Source: Muriiphilus sp048268845 (GTDB taxonomy: Bacteria > Pseudomonadota > Alphaproteobacteria > Rhodobacterales > Rhodobacteraceae). From it: a stretch of 64,000 bases of DNA. The stretch's first letter is position 1. Each line of letters opens with the position of its first letter. Below, in pieces: positions 11,132 to 19,516 of the stretch. A program made the translations under genes and the position numbers. A model generated the notes under the pieces. The model did no database searches, had not been told where the DNA came from, and was given only the letters and a program-made list of their open reading frames with translations. The stretch is from NCBI GenBank assembly GCA_048268845.1, contig JBLWUQ010000014.1, forward strand, positions 1 through 64,000, in the 5' to 3' direction.

Positions 11132-12007
11132 ATGGCAATCGAGACGGTCGGGGTCGTTGGCGCGGGCCAGATGGGCAACGGTATCGCGCATGTGATGGCG
11201 CTTGCCGGTTACAAGGTGCTGCTGACCGATATCAGTCAGGACGCGATCGACGGCGCGCTGGCGATCATCCGCAAGAACCTCGACCGGCAGGTGACGCGCG
11301 AGAAGATCACCGCCGCCGAACGGGATGGCGCGATGGATCGAATCGCCACGACGCTGACACTGACCGACCTTGGCCAGACCGACCTGATCATCGAGGCCGC
11401 GACCGAGCGCGAAACGGTGAAACAGGCGATCTTCGAAGACCTGATACCGCATCTCAGGCCCGAGACGATCCTGACCTCCAACACCTCCTCGATCTCGATC
11501 ACCCGGCTTGCCAGCCGCACCGACCGGCCCGAGAAATTCATGGGCTTTCACTTCATGAACCCGGTTCCGGTGATGCAGCTTGTCGAACTGATCCGCGGCA
11601 TCGCGACCGATCAGGCCACCTACAAGGCCTGCCACGAGGTGGTCGAGAAACTGGGCAAGACCGCCGCCAGCGCCGAGGATTTCCCCGGCTTCATCGTCAA
11701 CCGCATCCTGATGCCGATGATCAACGAGGCGGTCTATACGCTCTACGAAGGCGTCGGCTCGGTCAAGTCGATCGACGAATCGCTCAAGCTGGGCGCGAAC
11801 CACCCGATGGGGCCGCTGGAGCTGGCCGATTTCATCGGGCTCGACACCTGCCTTGCGATCATGAACGTGCTGCATGACGGGCTGGCGGACACCAAATACC
11901 GGCCCTGCCCGCTGCTCACCAAGTATGTCGAGGCCGGATGGCTCGGGCGCAAGAGCGGGCGCGGGTTCTACGACTACCGCGGCGAGGAGCCGGTTCCGAC
12001 CCGGTAG
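11132..12007 (+). CDS. 3-hydroxybutyryl-CoA dehydrogenase
   Basis: This 291-residue enzyme oxidises or forms 3-hydroxybutyryl-CoA using NAD(P). The Rossmann motif VGVVGAGQMGNGIAHV is at the N terminus, the substrate motif TSNTSSISIT is near 116-125, and the catalytic His lies in MGFHFMNPVPVMQLVE (about 138). The C-terminal domain has GFIVNRILMPMINEAV and ends SGRGFYDY, as in Hbd/PaaH-type enzymes. The start at 11132 gives the canonical N terminus; upstream codons are not conserved-looking. It likely serves butyrate or polyhydroxybutyrate metabolism or the acetoacetyl-CoA branch of the ethylmalonyl-CoA route. Stereospecificity (3S expected) is inferred from family. Confidence 0.94.
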   Translation: MAIETVGVVGAGQMGNGIAHVMALAGYKVLLTDISQDAIDGALAIIRKNLDRQVTREKITAAERDGAMDRIATTLTLTDLGQTDLIIEAATERETVKQAIFEDLIPHLRPETILTSNTSSISITRLASRTDRPEKFMGFHFMNPVPVMQLVELIRGIATDQATYKACHEVVEKLGKTAASAEDFPGFIVNRILMPMINEAVYTLYEGVGSVKSIDESLKLGANHPMGPLELADFIGLDTCLAIMNVLHDGLADTKYRPCPLLTKYVEAGWLGRKSGRGFYDYRGEEPVPTR

Positions 12008-12019
12008 GCCGCCCGCCCG

Positions 12020-12886
12020 TCAATCCTCAAGCGACAGCGTATGCGCCCGCAGCCATGAGATGAAGCCGCGCGGATCGGATTTCAGCCGCTCCATCTGTGC
12101 CGGCGTCAGCGGATGGCCGACAACCGGGTGTTGCGGCCGGTTGCAGGCGCGCACGATCTCGTGCAGCAGGAAGGCCTGGCGCAGGGTGGCCGACAACCGG
12201 TTGGCAATCTGATAGACGCGGGTGTTGTGGCCGCGAAAGTGGATCGGCACCACCGTCGCGCCAGAACGCCGGATCAACTGCGCGGTAAAGACGTTCCACT
12301 CCGCCTCCTCCACCGGACCGAAGGCGGTTTTCGAACTGGCGACGACCCCCGAGGGAAAGACGCAGATCAGCCCGCCGGTCTTCAACCGCTCCATCGCCCG
12401 CGCGCGCATCTCGACGTTCTTGCGCTGGGCGTCGGGGTCATGCGGGAATGGCACCGGGATCAGGAAGTTCGACGCTACCTCATCCAGCCCGGTCAGCACC
12501 GACCGCGTGAGGATCTGGAAATCCGGCCGCCGTCGCGAGATCAGCTCGGCCATCACCATTCCGTCGACCAGCCCGTGCGGGTGGTTGGCGACCACCACCA
12601 CCGCGCCCTCGGCGGGTATGCGTTCAAGCTGCGCCGCCGGGGTCGGCACCTCGATTCCCATCACGTCGAGCGCGGCACCCCAGAACTCGATCCCGGTCGC
12701 CCCGCCCCGACGCTCGAACTCGCGAACCATGCGGATGATCGAGACCTTGCCGGTCATCCACTCGATCGCGCGGATCACCAGGGATTGCGCCCCGTTCGCG
12801 AACGAGTTGGCGTAGGTCAGGTCACGCTTGTCATGACGCGGGGGCGGGCCGTCCGGGTCGGGGGCGTTTGCCTGTGCGCTGTCCAT
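12020..12886 (-). CDS. Lysophospholipid acyltransferase family protein
   Basis: This 288-residue protein has the PlsC-type HX4D block in NHPHGLVDG and the second substrate block FPSGVVASS. It is predicted to acylate a lysophospholipid or a related lipid (ornithine-lipid acyltransferases share these motifs). I chose the start at 12886 (MDSAQANAPDPDG), 13 bases past the HPr stop; the longer frame overlaps HPr. It is the last gene of the minus-strand ChvI-to-HPr run, so it may be co-expressed with the envelope-stress system. The exact lipid substrate is not visible. Confidence 0.86.
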   Translation of the reverse strand: MDSAQANAPDPDGPPPRHDKRDLTYANSFANGAQSLVIRAIEWMTGKVSIIRMVREFERRGGATGIEFWGAALDVMGIEVPTPAAQLERIPAEGAVVVVANHPHGLVDGMVMAELISRRRPDFQILTRSVLTGLDEVASNFLIPVPFPHDPDAQRKNVEMRARAMERLKTGGLICVFPSGVVASSKTAFGPVEEAEWNVFTAQLIRRSGATVVPIHFRGHNTRVYQIANRLSATLRQAFLLHEIVRACNRPQHPVVGHPLTPAQMERLKSDPRGFISWLRAHTLSLED

Positions 12887-12899
12887 GGCGTTCCGCCCT

Positions 12900-13178
12900 T
12901 CAGAACCCTTCGCCGAATTTGTCGACCACAAGCGCGTCGAGCGCATCCATCAGTTTCTCGGCTTCCGCGCCCTTGGTCTCGACCTCGATCGTCGTCCCGC
13001 GCGACGCGGCCAGCATCAGAAGGCCCATGATGCTGTCGCCATCGGAATCCAGCCCGTCCTTCGAAACCCGCGCGGTGGCATCATGCGCCTCGACGATCTC
13101 GACGAACTTGGCCGAGGCGCGGGCATGCAGGCCCTTTTCATTCACGATCTTCATCCGGCGGGTCACCGTGGCGCTCAT
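12900..13178 (-). CDS. HPr-family phosphocarrier protein
   Basis: This 92-residue phosphotransferase protein has its phosphorylatable histidine at His18 in KGLHARASAKF and the regulatory serine region GDSIMGLLMLAASRG (about 48-62), the expected target of HprK. The start at 13178 (MSATVTRRM) matches the family; the longer frame to 13250 does not. It sits downstream of EIIA-Man, rapZ and hprK on the same strand. No sugar permease (EIIC) is present, so it is probably a regulatory rather than a sugar-transporting PTS. Confidence 0.95.
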   Translation of the reverse strand: MSATVTRRMKIVNEKGLHARASAKFVEIVEAHDATARVSKDGLDSDGDSIMGLLMLAASRGTTIEVETKGAEAEKLMDALDALVVDKFGEGF

Positions 13179-13301
13179 GTTGGCTTGCTCCTTAAGCCTT
13201 TTTCGTTCTTGCTGTGTCGGGAAAAGCGAAAACGGCCCACTCCCTCTCATTGTCGTGGGCGCCTTGCACCCGGTCTGCGTTGCAGATCAAATGCAAACCC
13301 T

Positions 13302-13694
13302 TCAAACCAGCGAGCCGTCGATGCAATCGATATACTTGCGCCCGGCGGTCAATGCCGCCCGCGTCGCCTCGTCGACCGAGGCGTGGCGGGTCTTTGCCAG
13401 TTTGACCAGCATCGGCAGGTTGGCGCCGTAAAGGATCTTGCGATTGTCCCGGGCGCAGGCCGGCAGCGACAGGTTCGAGGGCGAGCCGCCGAACATGTCG
13501 ACCACCACGATCACCCCGTCACCGCTGTCGACGGCATCGGCAGCGCGCGCGATCTCGTCGGCCTTCAAGGCGCGGTCGCAATCGGCGGCGATGCTGATCG
13601 CGCGGATCTGGTCCAGTTTGCCGACGACATGCTCCATGGCCGCAAGGTATTCCCCGGCGAGCCCGCCATGCGCGACGATGACAATGCCGATCAA
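13302..13694 (-). CDS. PTS EIIA, mannose-type (regulatory)
   Basis: This 130-residue EIIA(Man) domain has its phospho-acceptor His9 in IGIVIVAHGG and the conserved motif VVVDMFGGSPSNLS near 63-76. It accepts phosphate from HPr. Stand-alone EIIA(Man) proteins next to hprK are typical of alphaproteobacteria and act in regulation. The TTG start at 13694 overlaps the rapZ stop (TTGA), indicating translational coupling. No EIIB or EIIC partner is visible nearby. Confidence 0.94.
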   Translation of the reverse strand: MIGIVIVAHGGLAGEYLAAMEHVVGKLDQIRAISIAADCDRALKADEIARAADAVDSGDGVIVVVDMFGGSPSNLSLPACARDNRKILYGANLPMLVKLAKTRHASVDEATRAALTAGRKYIDCIDGSLV

Positions 13695-14626
13695 GCCGTC
13701 CTACCTTCTGAAGTTCCTTTCACGGGAAGGGCCGTTGCCGTTCCCAGCTCTCGATGCCTAATTGACACTTGCCAGCCAGCATCCGCAAGGCCTCGGGCAA
13801 GTGTTTCGGCCAGTGCGACCGAACGGTGACGCCCTCCGGTGCAGCCAAAGCCGATGGCCAGATGCGATTTGCCCTCGGCACCATAGGCAGGCAGCAGGAA
13901 ATCAACCAGCCCGGTGACGCGTTCGAGAAACTCGGCATAGCGCGGGTCGGCAGCGACGTATCCCGCCACCGCCGGATCGCGTCCCGTCAGCGGGCGCAGC
14001 TCGGGTTGCCAATGCGGGTTTTGCAGGAACCGCACATCGAACACCAGATCGAGCCCGCGCGGCACCCCGCGCTTGTAGGAAAAGCTCTGCACCGAGACCG
14101 ACAGGGTCTCGCCACTGTCGAGGCCAAGCCAGCGCGACAGCCCGGCCTTTAGGTCGTGCACCGTCAGATCGGAGGTGTCGATCAGCACATCGGCGCGGTC
14201 GCGGATCGGGGCCAGCAGCGCGATCTCGCGCTCGATGCCCTGCTCGGGGCTTTCCTCGGGCGACAGCGGATGGCGGCGCCGGGTCTCGGAGTAGCGCCGC
14301 ACCAGAACGTCCGGGCGGCAGTCGAGAAACAGAAGCTCCACCTCGATATTCGGGTCGGCGGTCATCTCGTCGATCAGATCGGCCAGCGCCAGCGCCGAGA
14401 ACCCCCGGGTGCGCACGTCGATCCCCAGCGCAAGCGGATGGTCCGGCACCGGCCCGGTCAGCAGCCGCGGGATCAGACCGAGCGGCAGGTTGTCGATGAC
14501 CTCGAAGCCCACATCCTCGAGCGCGCGGATCGCGGTGGTCCGCCCCGCGCCCGAGGCGCCGGTGACCAGAACCACCCGCTGCCCCGCGGATGAATCGACG
14601 CCCGCCGTTCCCGATGCCTCGCTCAT
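13691..14626 (-). CDS. rapZ: RapZ-family RNase adapter / nucleotide-binding protein
   Basis: This 311-residue protein has an N-terminal P-loop domain (GASGAGRTT, about 23-31), the segment FEVIDNLPLGLIPRL, and the C-terminal RapZ region with GFGCTGGRHRSVALAE. In E. coli RapZ binds small RNAs and guides RNase E cleavage; in alphaproteobacteria its role is less defined. The Walker A lysine position is Arg, which I recall as common in alphaproteobacterial copies. The ATG at 14626 overlaps the hprK stop (ATGA), favouring it over a GTG nine bases upstream. Confidence 0.93.
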   Translation of the reverse strand: MSEASGTAGVDSSAGQRVVLVTGASGAGRTTAIRALEDVGFEVIDNLPLGLIPRLLTGPVPDHPLALGIDVRTRGFSALALADLIDEMTADPNIEVELLFLDCRPDVLVRRYSETRRRHPLSPEESPEQGIEREIALLAPIRDRADVLIDTSDLTVHDLKAGLSRWLGLDSGETLSVSVQSFSYKRGVPRGLDLVFDVRFLQNPHWQPELRPLTGRDPAVAGYVAADPRYAEFLERVTGLVDFLLPAYGAEGKSHLAIGFGCTGGRHRSVALAETLARGLADAGWQVSIRHRELGTATALPVKGTSEGRTA

Positions 14627-15075
14627 GTCGTCCACCAGCCGCCTCTTGCCAGGGCGATAATGGACGCCGGGAAGTGCGGCGCGTCAACCCGGCGGATGCA
14701 GGGGATGGCGACGCCGTGTGTCTCGATGTCATGCCGCTCGGGCAGGCGCGCCGTCTCGGCCACGCCCATGTCGACGATCAGGCGAAGCGGCGCGCGCGCG
14801 ATGTGCGGCATTTGCAGCAGCCCGACGCCGCGCGCCTCGATCACGCCGGCGAGGCGGTCGGGCGCGTTGAGCAGGGGCCAGCCATCGGGGGCGGATATCC
14901 GGGTGCGGTCGTCGGCGATCAGCACCGCGCCCAGCGCGATGAGTTGCAGCGCGAGGCCGGATTTGCCGCTGCCGGAGGGGCCGGTGATCAGCACACCGGC
15001 ACCGTCGATGGCGACGGCACTGGCATGACGGATGTCGGGGCGGAAGTCGGGGCGTGACGGCGTGCCCGGTGTCAC
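14623..15075 (-). CDS. hprK: Short HPr kinase/phosphorylase (catalytic domain only)
   Basis: This 150-residue protein consists of the C-terminal kinase domain of HprK: Walker A GPSGSGKS at 32-39, the acidic LIADDRTRI segment and the HPr-recognition stretch RGVGLLQMPHIA. Full-length HprK from Firmicutes is about 310 residues; the short form is the normal one in Rhizobiales and Rhodobacterales. It phosphorylates HPr on the regulatory serine. The GTG start overlaps the chvG stop (GTGA), and the stop overlaps rapZ, so the block is a tight operon. Confidence 0.93.
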   Translation of the reverse strand: MTPGTPSRPDFRPDIRHASAVAIDGAGVLITGPSGSGKSGLALQLIALGAVLIADDRTRISAPDGWPLLNAPDRLAGVIEARGVGLLQMPHIARAPLRLIVDMGVAETARLPERHDIETHGVAIPCIRRVDAPHFPASIIALARGGWWTT

Positions 15076-16781
15076 ACCGGCAGGCCCACGACGAAACGCG
15101 CGCCCAGCGGTTCCGAGGTGACGTCGGCATCGGTCGGGCGGATGTTCTCGGCCCAGATCACGCCGCCATGCGCCTCGACGATCTGCTTGGAGATCGCGAG
15201 TCCGAGGCCCGAATTGTTGCCGAACTGGTTTTCCGGCCGCTGGCTGTAGAAGCGGTTGAAGATCTTGGTCAACGCCTCCTCCGGGATGCCGGGGCCGGTA
15301 TCCTCGACCACCACCAGCACGCGGTTTTCGCGTTGCCGCGCCCAGACCCGGATCGCATCGCCCTCGTCGCAGAAGGATGTCGCGTTGGAGATGAGGTTGA
15401 CGAACACCTGCGCCAGCCGCGCCTCGAGCCCCTGGATGCGGATCGGTTCGGCCGGCAGGTCGGTGATGAAATCGACGCCCTTCTGATGCGCCTCGTTGGC
15501 GAGGTATTCGGTCAGGTTGCGCAGCATGTGCAGAAGGTCGAAGGTCTCTTCCTCCTCCTTCACCAACTCGCTGTCGAGCCGCGAGGCGTTGGAAATGTCG
15601 CTGACCAGCCGGTCGAGGCGGCGCACGTCGTGGTCGATCACGTCGAGCAGCTTGTTGCGGTGTTCGTCCTTCTTCGCCACCCGCAGCGTGCCGATGGCAG
15701 AGCGCAGCGAGGCCAGCGGGTTCTTGATCTCATGCGCCACGTCGGCGGCGAATTGTTCGTTGGCGTCGATCCGGTCGTAAAGTGCGGCGACCATGCCGCG
15801 CAGCGCCTTCGACAGCCGCCCGATCTCGTCCGGTCGCGCCGACAGGTCGGGGATGCGCACCCGGCCCGGATTGACCTTGCGCGCGTTCTTGTCGCGCCCA
15901 AGTTCGGCGGCGGCGGCAAGATCCGAGAGCGGGTTGGCGATGGTCGAGGCCAGCACCAGGCTGAGCCCGATCGACACCAGTATGGCGATGACGAACATCC
16001 GCAGGATCTGCTCGCGGTCGCCGCGCACCAAGGCGTCGAGCTGATCGCCGGCCGAGGCCAGGGCGATGACGCCCACGATGCTGCCGTTAACCATGATCGG
16101 GGTCGTCACGACATAGGCGCCCTCGGTGTTCGCGCCGCTGGCGGCGATGATGCGCGTCTGTCCGGCCAGCGCATCCGCGAGGATGGCGCGCGCCTGGGTC
16201 TCGGTGTCGACGGGCACAGGTTCTGACCGGTTCGACGCCGAGACGATGCCGGCGATGGTGTCCCAGGCCTTCGACAGGAAGTCGGTAATGATGGTGGATT
16301 GGGGGTCCTGATCGAGGCCGAGGATACCGGTCGCGGTCGCGACCCCGCTGGTCTGGCCAAGCAGCGCGCCATCGGGCGCGAAGACGAGGATGTCGCCGCC
16401 GTCGTGTATTCGCACCTGTCCGAGCACCTGCCCGACCAGCGCCGAGGTGAGCGGCTCCGGCGCTCCGTCGACCGGAACGCTCTGGCGCACCTCGAACACC
16501 TCGGCCACCAGTTCGGCCGACATCACCAGCGCGCGTTCGCGCTGATGCAACAGGCTGTCGCGGAACGGGTTCAGGTAGAGCACACCGCCAACCAGCACCA
16601 GCAGCCCGAGCAGGTTGAAGATGATGATCTTGCGCGCCAGCGGCGAGCGGTTGATGGCGATGATGCCGCGCCGTTTGCGGCGGTCGCGCATCTCGACGTC
16701 GACCGTGGTCTGGGGAGAAACCCAGTCCTCGCCCAGAACCACGTCGGCATTGCCGGATGTCGCTTTCGTATCGCGCACCAA
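15072..16781 (-). CDS. chvG: Sensor histidine kinase ChvG
   Basis: This 569-residue membrane kinase has transmembrane helices at about 53-70 and 261-281 around a periplasmic sensor domain, then a HAMP region, the phospho-acceptor His350 in FAADVAHEIKNPLASLR, and an ATPase domain with NLISNAT, DTGPGIP and GLGLAI boxes. ChvG (ExoS/BvrS) responds to acidity and envelope state in alphaproteobacteria, phosphorylating ChvI. The start is a TTG at 16781 or GTG three bases later. It lies 24 bases after chvI and overlaps hprK. Confidence 0.95.
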   Translation of the reverse strand: MVRDTKATSGNADVVLGEDWVSPQTTVDVEMRDRRKRRGIIAINRSPLARKIIIFNLLGLLVLVGGVLYLNPFRDSLLHQRERALVMSAELVAEVFEVRQSVPVDGAPEPLTSALVGQVLGQVRIHDGGDILVFAPDGALLGQTSGVATATGILGLDQDPQSTIITDFLSKAWDTIAGIVSASNRSEPVPVDTETQARAILADALAGQTRIIAASGANTEGAYVVTTPIMVNGSIVGVIALASAGDQLDALVRGDREQILRMFVIAILVSIGLSLVLASTIANPLSDLAAAAELGRDKNARKVNPGRVRIPDLSARPDEIGRLSKALRGMVAALYDRIDANEQFAADVAHEIKNPLASLRSAIGTLRVAKKDEHRNKLLDVIDHDVRRLDRLVSDISNASRLDSELVKEEEETFDLLHMLRNLTEYLANEAHQKGVDFITDLPAEPIRIQGLEARLAQVFVNLISNATSFCDEGDAIRVWARQRENRVLVVVEDTGPGIPEEALTKIFNRFYSQRPENQFGNNSGLGLAISKQIVEAHGGVIWAENIRPTDADVTSEPLGARFVVGLPV

Positions 16782-16805
16782 ATCATCCCCGCAAACGCGG
16801 TTGCG

Positions 16806-17507
16806 TTATTCTTCGTTGTAGCGGTAGCCGATGCCGTAGAGCGTCTCGATCGCCGAGAACTCGTCGTCGACCATGCGCATCTTCTTGCGCAGCCGCTTGA
16901 TGTGGCTGTCGATGGTGCGGTCGTCGACATAGACCTGGTCGTCATAGGCCACGTCCATCAGCTGATCGCGGCTTTTCACGAAACCGGGTCGTTGCGCCAG
17001 CGCCTGAAGCAGCAGGAACTCGGTCACGGTCAGCGACACGTCCTTGCCCTTCCAGACCACCGAGTGACGCAAGGGGTCCATCGACAACCCGCCGCGCACC
17101 ATGACCTTGGTTTCTTCGCTGTCGGCGACGGTGATACCCTCGATCGCGTCCTGACGGCGCAGAAGCGCGCGGATGCGTTCGACCAGCAGCCGCTGGCTGA
17201 AGGGTTTCTTGACATAGTCGTCGGCGCCCATGCGCAGGCCCAGAACCTCGTCGATCTCGTCGTCCTTCGAGGTCAGGAAGATCACCGGCATGTTGGTTTT
17301 CTGCCGCACCCGCTGCAGCAGGTCCATGCCGTCCATCCGCGGCATCTTGATATCGAACACCGCCATGTCCGGCAGGCGTTTGTTGAAGGCGTCCAGCGCC
17401 GACTGACCGTCGTTGTAGGTTTCAACTTCGAAGCCTTCGGCCTCGAGAGTCATCGAAACGGACGTCAGGATGTTCCTGTCGTCGTCGACCAATGCAATCC
17501 TCGACAT
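16806..17507 (-). CDS. chvI: Response regulator ChvI (OmpR family)
   Basis: This 233-residue regulator has a receiver domain with phosphorylation site Asp52 in VFDIKMPRMDG, the KPF switch motif at about 107, and a C-terminal winged helix (about 130-233) ending YGIGYRYNEE. With ChvG it controls envelope, exopolysaccharide and carbon-metabolism genes in relatives. It is transcribed divergently from pckA across a 355-base AT-rich gap. In Agrobacterium, chvI is likewise divergent from pckA, and ChvI affects pckA expression there (established knowledge; extension here is inference). Confidence 0.96.
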   Translation of the reverse strand: MSRIALVDDDRNILTSVSMTLEAEGFEVETYNDGQSALDAFNKRLPDMAVFDIKMPRMDGMDLLQRVRQKTNMPVIFLTSKDDEIDEVLGLRMGADDYVKKPFSQRLLVERIRALLRRQDAIEGITVADSEETKVMVRGGLSMDPLRHSVVWKGKDVSLTVTEFLLLQALAQRPGFVKSRDQLMDVAYDDQVYVDDRTIDSHIKRLRKKMRMVDDEFSAIETLYGIGYRYNEE

Positions 17508-17862
17508 GTGAGGTATCCTCGTGCTGCTCGTTTTCTTTTCTCTTTTCAGTCCATTGAATCCCGTTTCCGGCTCAGAATCAACAATTCAATGCGAATCGTT
17601 CCCACTACTGAGTCCAATAGGCACCACTAGTGGCGAAAAAAAGGCTAACATAGTGGACGCGCCGCGAAATATGGTTGCGCAAACAGCACTTTGGTATCGC
17701 TAACTGCATCATATCGCCCTATCCCGCCCGGAAAACCGCATGTTATAGCCACCTATGTGGCACCCGCGGCACCGCCGCCGCTGCGTCGCGCGGGCATCGT
17801 TCCCCGTGCGGATTGGACATATCGGAAATGGCCGGCTGAACGCCGGAAACAGGAGAACGGGC
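17508..17862. promoter_or_regulatory. Divergent chvI/pckA regulatory region
   Basis: This 355-base non-coding stretch is AT-richer than its surroundings and must hold both promoters. It contains the perfect palindrome CCACTAGTGG at 17624-17633, with a related half CCACTACTG at 17602-17610 and TAGTGG again near 17651. The pckA ribosome site AGGAG is at its right end and an AGGA for chvI at its left end. No small gene was convincing. The palindrome is a candidate operator; the protein that would bind it is unknown. Confidence 0.6.
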
Positions 17863-19461
17863 ATGACCACAGGACGGGTGAACCCAGCACACCGGTTGGA
17901 AGATCAAGGCTTCACGGGGCTTGGCAACGTCTATTACAACCTGATCGAACCCGCGCTGATCGAGGAAGCCTTGCAGCGCAACGAGGGTCATCTGGGCAAT
18001 GGCGGGACGCTCCTGGTGAACACGGGCAAGTATACCGGCCGGTCGCCGAAGGACAAATTCGTGGTCCGCACACCCGACGTCGAAAACACGATCTGGTGGG
18101 AAAACAACCCGCCGATGGACCCGGCCGCCTTCGACCGTCTCCATGCCGACATGCTCGAGCACATGAAGGGCCGCGACTATTTCGTGCAGGACCTCTATGG
18201 CGGCGCCGACCCGGCGCACCGGCTGGATATCCGGATCGTGACCGAGCTGGCCTGGCACGGGCTGTTCGTCCGCCACCTGCTGCGCCGGCCCGCGCGCGAC
18301 GAGCTTGACGACTACCTGCCCGAATTCACCATCGTCAATTGCCCGACCTTCCTGGCCGACCCGGACCGGCATGGTTGCCGCACCGAAACCGTGATCGCGC
18401 TGAACTTCGCCAAGAAGCTGATCCTGATCGGCGGCACGGAATACGGCGGCGAGAACAAGAAGTCGGTGTTCACGCTCCTGAACTACCTGCTTCCGGCCAA
18501 GGGCGTCATGCCGATGCACTGCTCGGCCAACCACGCACCTGGCAACCCGGTCGATACCGCGATCTTCTTCGGCCTGTCGGGCACCGGCAAGACCACGCTT
18601 TCGGCGGACCCCGAGCGGGTGCTGATCGGCGATGACGAACACGGCTGGTCCGAGCGCGGCATCTTCAACTTCGAAGGCGGCTGCTATGCCAAGACCATCC
18701 ACCTGTCGCAGGAGGCCGAGCCCGAGATCTACGCGACCACCCACAAGTTCGCGACCGTGATCGAGAACATGGTCTGGGATGCGGACACCATGGAGCTCGA
18801 TTTCGAGGACGATTCGCTGACCGCGAACATGCGTGCCGCCTATCCGCTCGACTACATCTCGAACGCGTCCAAGACGGCGCTGGGCGGGCATCCCAAGAAC
18901 ATCATCATGCTGACCTGCGACGCCTACGGCGTTCTGCCGCCGATCGCGCGGCTGACCCCGGCGCAGGCGATGTATCACTTCCTGTCGGGCTTCACCTCCA
19001 AGGTGGCCGGCACCGAGCGCGGCGTGACCGAGCCGGAGCCGACCTTCTCGACCTGCTTCGGCGCCCCCTTCATGCCGCGCCGTCCCGAGGAATACGGCAA
19101 GCTGCTTCAGGAAAAGATCGCCAAGCACGGCGCGACCTGCTGGCTGGTCAACACCGGCTGGACCGGCGGCGCCTATGGCGTGGGCCAGCGGATGCCGATC
19201 AAGGCGACACGCGCGCTGCTGACCGCCGCGCTTGACGGATCGCTGTCGGATGGCGAGTTCCGCAAGGACGCCAATTTCGGCTTCGAGGTGCCCCGGCACG
19301 TGCCCGACGTGGCCGAGGTCCTGCTCGACCCGCGCCGCACCTGGGACGACCATGCCGCCTACGACGCGCAGGCCGCCAAGCTGGTGAGGATGTTCGCCGA
19401 GAACTTCGCCCAGTATGAGGCCCATATCGACGACGACGTGCGCGCGGTCGCGATCGGCTGA
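17863..19461 (+). CDS. pckA: Phosphoenolpyruvate carboxykinase (ATP)
   Basis: This 532-residue enzyme converts oxaloacetate and ATP to phosphoenolpyruvate, the first step of gluconeogenesis from C4 acids. The kinase-1a loop GLSGTGKTT is at 237-245, the PCK-specific GGTEYGGENKKSVFT segment at 190-204 and the metal-binding HCSAN at 219-223. The start at 17863 follows AGGAG with good spacing; the longer frame is not conserved-looking. It is divergent from chvI and probably subject to that system. A terminator lies 25 bases after the stop. Confidence 0.97.
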   Translation: MTTGRVNPAHRLEDQGFTGLGNVYYNLIEPALIEEALQRNEGHLGNGGTLLVNTGKYTGRSPKDKFVVRTPDVENTIWWENNPPMDPAAFDRLHADMLEHMKGRDYFVQDLYGGADPAHRLDIRIVTELAWHGLFVRHLLRRPARDELDDYLPEFTIVNCPTFLADPDRHGCRTETVIALNFAKKLILIGGTEYGGENKKSVFTLLNYLLPAKGVMPMHCSANHAPGNPVDTAIFFGLSGTGKTTLSADPERVLIGDDEHGWSERGIFNFEGGCYAKTIHLSQEAEPEIYATTHKFATVIENMVWDADTMELDFEDDSLTANMRAAYPLDYISNASKTALGGHPKNIIMLTCDAYGVLPPIARLTPAQAMYHFLSGFTSKVAGTERGVTEPEPTFSTCFGAPFMPRRPEEYGKLLQEKIAKHGATCWLVNTGWTGGAYGVGQRMPIKATRALLTAALDGSLSDGEFRKDANFGFEVPRHVPDVAEVLLDPRRTWDDHAAYDAQAAKLVRMFAENFAQYEAHIDDDVRAVAIG

Positions 19462-19486
19462 CCGGCCATTCAGGCCAGCATCAACG

Positions 19487-19513
19487 CCCCGGCCGCAACG
19501 CCGGGGTGTTTTC
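19487..19513 (+). terminator. Intrinsic terminator after pckA
   Basis: The stem CCCCGGC / GCCGGGG with loop CGCAAC is followed by TGTTTTCG. It lies between two convergent genes. Confidence 0.82.
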
Positions 19514-19516
19514 GTT

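Noticed and set aside
15054..17630. Long plus-strand frames opposite chvG and chvI
   Set aside because: Antisense to clear kinase and regulator domains; His/Asp/Arg-rich shadow composition.
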